This document shows positions 61,041 to 64,000 of a stretch of 64,000 bases of DNA, in pieces. The notes under the pieces are model-generated. The model was not told where the DNA came from, did no database searches, and saw only the letters and a program-made list of their open reading frames with translations. Both the position numbers and the translations under genes were made by a program. The DNA is from Varunaivibrio sulfuroxidans (lineage in GTDB: Bacteria; Pseudomonadota; Alphaproteobacteria; Rhodospirillales; Magnetovibrionaceae): positions 2,927,001-2,991,000 of the forward strand of contig NZ_CP119676.1 in the NCBI RefSeq assembly GCF_029318635.1, given 5' to 3'. Position 1 is the stretch's first letter; every line of letters begins with the position of its first letter.

Positions 61041-62069
61041 TTAGTAGGCGCGCTCGACGCAGAAATCGATGACCTCCAAAAGCGTGTTCTTGACCTCGCC
61101 GTCGGGGAAAATATCCAGTGATTTCCGTGCGATATTGCCATACTCGCGGGCCCGGGCGACGGTGTCGTCGAGGCTGCCGTGGGTTTCCATCAGGGCGATG
61201 GCGTGTTCCAGGTCGCCGTCGTTTTGCTCGTCGTCCTCCAACGTGCGCCGCCAAAAAGCGCGTTCGTCCTCGCCGGCGCGTTCGAACGCCAGGATGATCG
61301 GCAGCGTGATTTTTCCGTCGCGAAAATCGTCGCCCACGGTCTTGCCCAAGGTCGCCTGCTTGGCGGAAAAATCGAGGGCGTCGTCGATCAACTGGAAGGC
61401 GATTCCCAGGTTAAGGCCGTAGTTTTTCAAAGCGTCCTGTTCGTGCGCCGGACGGTCGGCGACCACCGAGCCGAGCTCGCAGGCGGCGGCGAACAGTTCC
61501 GCGGTTTTCGCCTTGATGACCGCCAGATAGGCCGCCTCGTCGGTCGTCGTGTCGTTGGCGGTGATCAGTTGCAGCACCTCGCCCTCGGCGATCACCGAGG
61601 AGGCCTGGGAGAGAATGCGCAGCACCTCCAGCGACCCGTCCAGCACCATCAGTTCGAAGGCGCGCGAGAACAGGAAATCGCCGACCAGCACGCTGGGCTT
61701 GTTGCCCCAGATGGCGTTGGCCGAATCCTGGCCGCGGCGAAGATCGCTTTCATCGACCACGTCGTCGTGCAGCAGCGTCGCGGTATGGATGAATTCGACG
61801 CAGGTCGCCAGCGTCACATGGCGTTCGCCGGGGTATCCGCACATTCGGGCCGTGGCCAGGGTCAACAGCGGGCGCAGGCGCTTGCCGCCCGAAGCGACGA
61901 TGTGCCCGGCCAGTTGCGGGATCAACACCACCGGGCTGTCCATCCGTTCCATGATCAGCCGGTTGACGGCCTTCAGGTCGTCCGCGAGCAAGGCCGTCAG
62001 GCGATCCAGCGCAGAGGCCGTATTTTGTTTCGCGTCTTGTTTTGCGTCGAAATTGACGGCCACACCCAC
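61041..62069 (-). CDS. Polyprenyl diphosphate synthase (ubiquinone side chain)
   Basis: Trans-prenyltransferase of 342 residues that builds the octa- to decaprenyl chain of quinones. Both aspartate-rich motifs are present: LLHDDVVDESDLRRG and FQLIDDALDFS. Chain length cannot be read safely. The GTG at 62069 (GVAVNFDAKQD) is used as start. It is divergent from the DUF2007 gene, and the two share an intergenic region of about 100 bases. A decaprenyl product would suit an alphaproteobacterium. Confidence 0.94.
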   Translation of the reverse strand: MGVAVNFDAKQDAKQNTASALDRLTALLADDLKAVNRLIMERMDSPVVLIPQLAGHIVASGGKRLRPLLTLATARMCGYPGERHVTLATCVEFIHTATLLHDDVVDESDLRRGQDSANAIWGNKPSVLVGDFLFSRAFELMVLDGSLEVLRILSQASSVIAEGEVLQLITANDTTTDEAAYLAVIKAKTAELFAAACELGSVVADRPAHEQDALKNYGLNLGIAFQLIDDALDFSAKQATLGKTVGDDFRDGKITLPIILAFERAGEDERAFWRRTLEDDEQNDGDLEHAIALMETHGSLDDTVARAREYGNIARKSLDIFPDGEVKNTLLEVIDFCVERAY

Positions 62070-62171
62070 GTTGAAAACTCCTGCCCTTTTGGATCGATTG
62101 TCTATACTATCACCCGAGAAAGGCCATATAAGAACGCAGTTTGCAATCCGGTCAAGTTTTTACACGCGCAT

Positions 62172-62393
62172 ATGATTGAATTAGTCCGCACCAACGACCC
62201 CGTTTTTCTATCCTGGCTGAACGCCCATCTCGAAGGTCGGGGGGTGCGTTTTGTCGTGCTCGATCAACATGCCGCGTTGATGGACGGGTCGATCGGCGCG
62301 GTGCCGCGCCGGGTGATGGTGGACGAAGACCAATTGCCCTTGGCGCGTCTAATCCTGGCCGAGGGCGAGGCGTTGGCTCGCGCCGAGGATTGA
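62172..62393 (+). CDS. DUF2007 family small protein
   Basis: A 73-residue protein (MIELVRTNDPVFLSWLNAHL, ending LILAEGEALARAED). DUF2007 proteins have been labelled putative signal-transducing proteins; function is unproven. The hydrophobic core and the RRVMVDEDQLPLAR segment fit. No clear ribosome site is present. It precedes the TrmN6-like methylase by 29 bases, a common alphaproteobacterial pair. Confidence 0.86.
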   Translation: MIELVRTNDPVFLSWLNAHLEGRGVRFVVLDQHAALMDGSIGAVPRRVMVDEDQLPLARLILAEGEALARAED

Positions 62394-62422
62394 GCCATGG
62401 CGCCGGGTGAGAGCAAAAGGTC

Positions 62423-63238
62423 ATGAATTCCCCCGGTGCGAACGATCCCGGCCTTGATTCCAGAGATTCCCCGGCATCCTGCGAGATTCCCGAGGAGGTA
62501 AGCGACGACGCCTTGTTGGGTGGGCGCGTGCGCCTGCTTCAGCCTTTGGCGGGTTATCGCGCGGCGATCGATCCGGTATTGCTGGCGGCGGCGATCGCCC
62601 CGAGGTCCCGGGCGCGGGTTCTCGACGCCGGGATGGGGGTCGGTGCGGCGGCGCTGTGTTTGGCGCGGCGGGTGGCGGATATCACGGTCACGGGGATCGA
62701 ACTCCAAGAACCATTGGCGGCCCTCGCCCGGCGCAATATCGCCTTGAACGGCGTTCAGGGCAGGGTTGATGTCGTCCTTGGCGATATCGCCGCGCCGCCG
62801 GACGCCATCGCACGGGGAGGCTTCGACCACGTCATGGTCAATCCACCTTATATGGAGCGTGGCCAGGGACACCCTCCGCCGGAAACCTCACGCGCCGCCG
62901 CCCATGTCGAGGGGCGGTCGAGTCTGGACGATTGGGTCAAATTCGCCTTGGCGATGACCAAAACCAAAGGCGACGTCACGTTTGTTCATCGCGCCGACCG
63001 ACTGGACGACGTACTGGCCGCCCTTCACGGTCGCGCCGGAGCGATCACGGTGCTGCCCATTCGTTCTCGGAGCGGGCGGCAGGCCAAACGCGTGATCGTG
63101 CGGGCGCGCAAGGGCGTATCCGGTCCACTGCAATTGCTGAGCGCCTTGATCGTGCATGACGCGGGTGGGGGCTATACGTCGCGCGCTCAAGATATTCTGC
63201 AGGAGGCGCGCGCGCTAAATTTTAGAGACTTTTGTTGA
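62423..63238 (+). CDS. TrmN6-like adenine-N6 methyltransferase
   Basis: SAM-dependent methylase of 271 residues related to tRNA1(Val) (A37-N6)-methyltransferase. The SAM loop reads RVLDAGMGVGAAALCLARR and the catalytic motif is MVNPPYMERG (NPPY). Before it lies the substrate region GGRVRLLQPLAGYRAAIDPVLLAAA, typical of the family. The gene forms a unit with DUF2007 and perhaps the next small gene. tRNA as substrate is inferred. Confidence 0.9.
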   Translation: MNSPGANDPGLDSRDSPASCEIPEEVSDDALLGGRVRLLQPLAGYRAAIDPVLLAAAIAPRSRARVLDAGMGVGAAALCLARRVADITVTGIELQEPLAALARRNIALNGVQGRVDVVLGDIAAPPDAIARGGFDHVMVNPPYMERGQGHPPPETSRAAAHVEGRSSLDDWVKFALAMTKTKGDVTFVHRADRLDDVLAALHGRAGAITVLPIRSRSGRQAKRVIVRARKGVSGPLQLLSALIVHDAGGGYTSRAQDILQEARALNFRDFC

Positions 63239-63270
63239 CCAGCTACCCGAAGGGCCTCTAATAAGGGATC

Positions 63271-63549
63271 ATGTTTGGATTAAGTCTTTCGAAGTTTATT
63301 TTCACCGTCTTCATCGTTGGTGTCGTCTGGTACGGCTTTAAATGGCTGAACCGGGTCCAGAGCATTCGCGAGGAGGTGCGCCGCAACGGTCGCCCCGCCG
63401 CCCATCCCGCCGCCGGGCGTCGGGCGTCGGGCGCGCGCGCCGCGGACGAAAGCGTCGAAGATATGGTGAAGTGCCCGGTTTGCGAAAGCTATGTCGCCGC
63501 CAAGGGGACGACATCGTGCGGGCGCGACGGCTGCCCTTATGTCGGTTAA
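63271..63549 (+). CDS. Small membrane protein with C-terminal zinc ribbon
   Basis: A 92-residue protein with one N-terminal membrane span (FIFTVFIVGVVWYGFKWL), a positively charged linker and a C-terminal zinc ribbon with four cysteines (KCPVCESYVAAKGTTSCGRDGCPYVG: CxxC then C and C). I recognise no named family, but similar small proteins lie between the TrmN6-like methylase and glyQ in related genomes, from memory. It is 32 bases after the methylase. Function unknown. Confidence 0.78.
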   Translation: MFGLSLSKFIFTVFIVGVVWYGFKWLNRVQSIREEVRRNGRPAAHPAAGRRASGARAADESVEDMVKCPVCESYVAAKGTTSCGRDGCPYVG

Positions 63550-63774
63550 GGCCACACGCTTAAGCCCGCACGATTGAGGCGAGGTCGGAGGCCTTCGGGG
63601 ATTTTTGGGGATGCGCGCGAAGGCGCGTGAAGGGATAAAACGTGCCAGATCATTCGATGACACTCTTGCGCCTGTTCGGTTTCGAAAAGGCTGGGGGCGA
63701 GGGGAGCCTTGACCGTGGAAACACCCCCGGGCTATCTTTCGCTGCAGTGCAACATTTATCTCTCCGGTTCGCCC

Positions 63775-64000
63775 ATGCCCCCCGCGCCTAACCCTGAAAC
63801 GTGTTTTCAATCCCTGATTTTGAAGCTTCAGACTTTCTGGGCGCGCCAGGGCTGTGTGATTTTGCAGCCTCAGGACATGAGTGTCGGCGCGGGAACGTTT
63901 CATCCCGCCACCACGCTGCGCGCCTTGGGGGCCGAGCCTTGGCGGGCGGCTTACGTTCAGCCCTGCCGCCGCCCGACCGATGGGCGCTATGGCGAAAATC
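63775..64000 (+). CDS. glyQ: Glycyl-tRNA synthetase alpha subunit, N-terminal part at window edge
   Basis: Only the first 75 codons are inside the window. [39 protein letters not shown] followed by [16 protein letters not shown] is the highly conserved start of the alpha chain of the tetrameric GlyRS (split here as two motifs). It charges tRNA-Gly. The beta subunit should follow outside. I chose ATG 63775 because the motif begins a few residues later; no strong ribosome site is seen. The 225-base gap before it has no gene. Confidence 0.96.
   Translation, partial: MPPAPNPETCFQSLILKLQTFWARQGCVILQPQDMSVGAGTFHPATTLRALGAEPWRAAYVQPCRRPTDGRYGEN

Noticed and set aside
61179..62393. A 404-codon open frame on the plus strand over the polyprenyl synthase gene
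   Set aside because: It is antisense to a gene with clear DDxxD motifs, and only its last 73 codons (DUF2007) are real.

Overview
The window is a stretch of bacterial chromosome of roughly 60% G+C with almost only housekeeping and respiratory genes. Several family choices point to an alphaproteobacterium of the Rhodospirillales type: a DUF1285 / Nudix / CCA-transferase run, GapR (DUF2312), DUF2336, DUF2007 next to a TrmN6-like methylase, a split glycine decarboxylase, an APH-fold homoserine kinase beside rnhA, and an aa3-type cox operon with a Sco gene. The genus cannot be fixed from the sequence. No phage, plasmid, CRISPR, transposase or integrase gene was seen.

Layout. 1-2439 (minus): CCA-adding enzyme (cut by the left edge), CoA-type Nudix hydrolase, DUF1285. 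2562-6295: a LysR regulator divergent from wrbA, then pirin, OsmC and a lipoprotein gene, a likely quinone/electrophile/thiol stress locus with a strong palindromic operator. 6979-11745 (minus): gcvT-gcvH-gcvPA-gcvPB behind a tandem glycine riboswitch. 11898-14807: lipoprotein, twin CDGSH protein, and a peptidoglycan-binding helical-repeat protein. 14940-19283: thrB, rnhA, a PAS-GGDEF-EAL protein, and a Prx5-type peroxiredoxin. 19393-27865: DsbD-like reductase, YqgE, an M16 peptidase with threonine synthase, a PhoX-like protein and a dihaem cytochrome. 28025-36820 (minus): one long respiratory block, coxC-sco-coxB-coxA, a 38-residue membrane peptide, DUF420, a heme-copper-oxidase-like subunit I, ctaB and an M32 carboxypeptidase. 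36821-37885 is a long AT-rich, repeat-bearing gap.

37886-48999: RNA m5U methyltransferase, a divergent PEP carboxylase, gapR, N-formylglutamate amidohydrolase, a very large sensor GGDEF-EAL protein and a rhodanese. 49201-53855 (minus): an MFS transporter and an acyl-CoA dehydrogenase / CaiB transferase / MaoC hydratase operon. 54018-58749: a hairpin element, two tandem cytochromes c, DUF2336, an orphan TRAP-type binding protein and a small Rossmann protein. 59064-64000: a VIT1-like transporter, a low-GC lipoprotein, tRNA-Pro(CGG), polyprenyl diphosphate synthase, DUF2007, TrmN6-like methylase, a zinc-ribbon membrane protein and the start of glyQ.

The most unusual signals are not classical genes. 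(i) A 134-bp element is present twice (1092-1225 and 48996-49129) with 3 differences. (ii) A 166-bp MITE-like perfect-hairpin element lies at 54018-54183, with a solo end at 16411-16446. (iii) Both element families supply the TAG stop codon of the preceding gene. (iv) A 17-bp triplication upstream of the RNA methyltransferase makes two overlapping six-codon reading frames. (v) A subunit-I-like oxidase protein lacks the paired CuB histidines. (vi) A PEP carboxylase homologue has changed catalytic residues.
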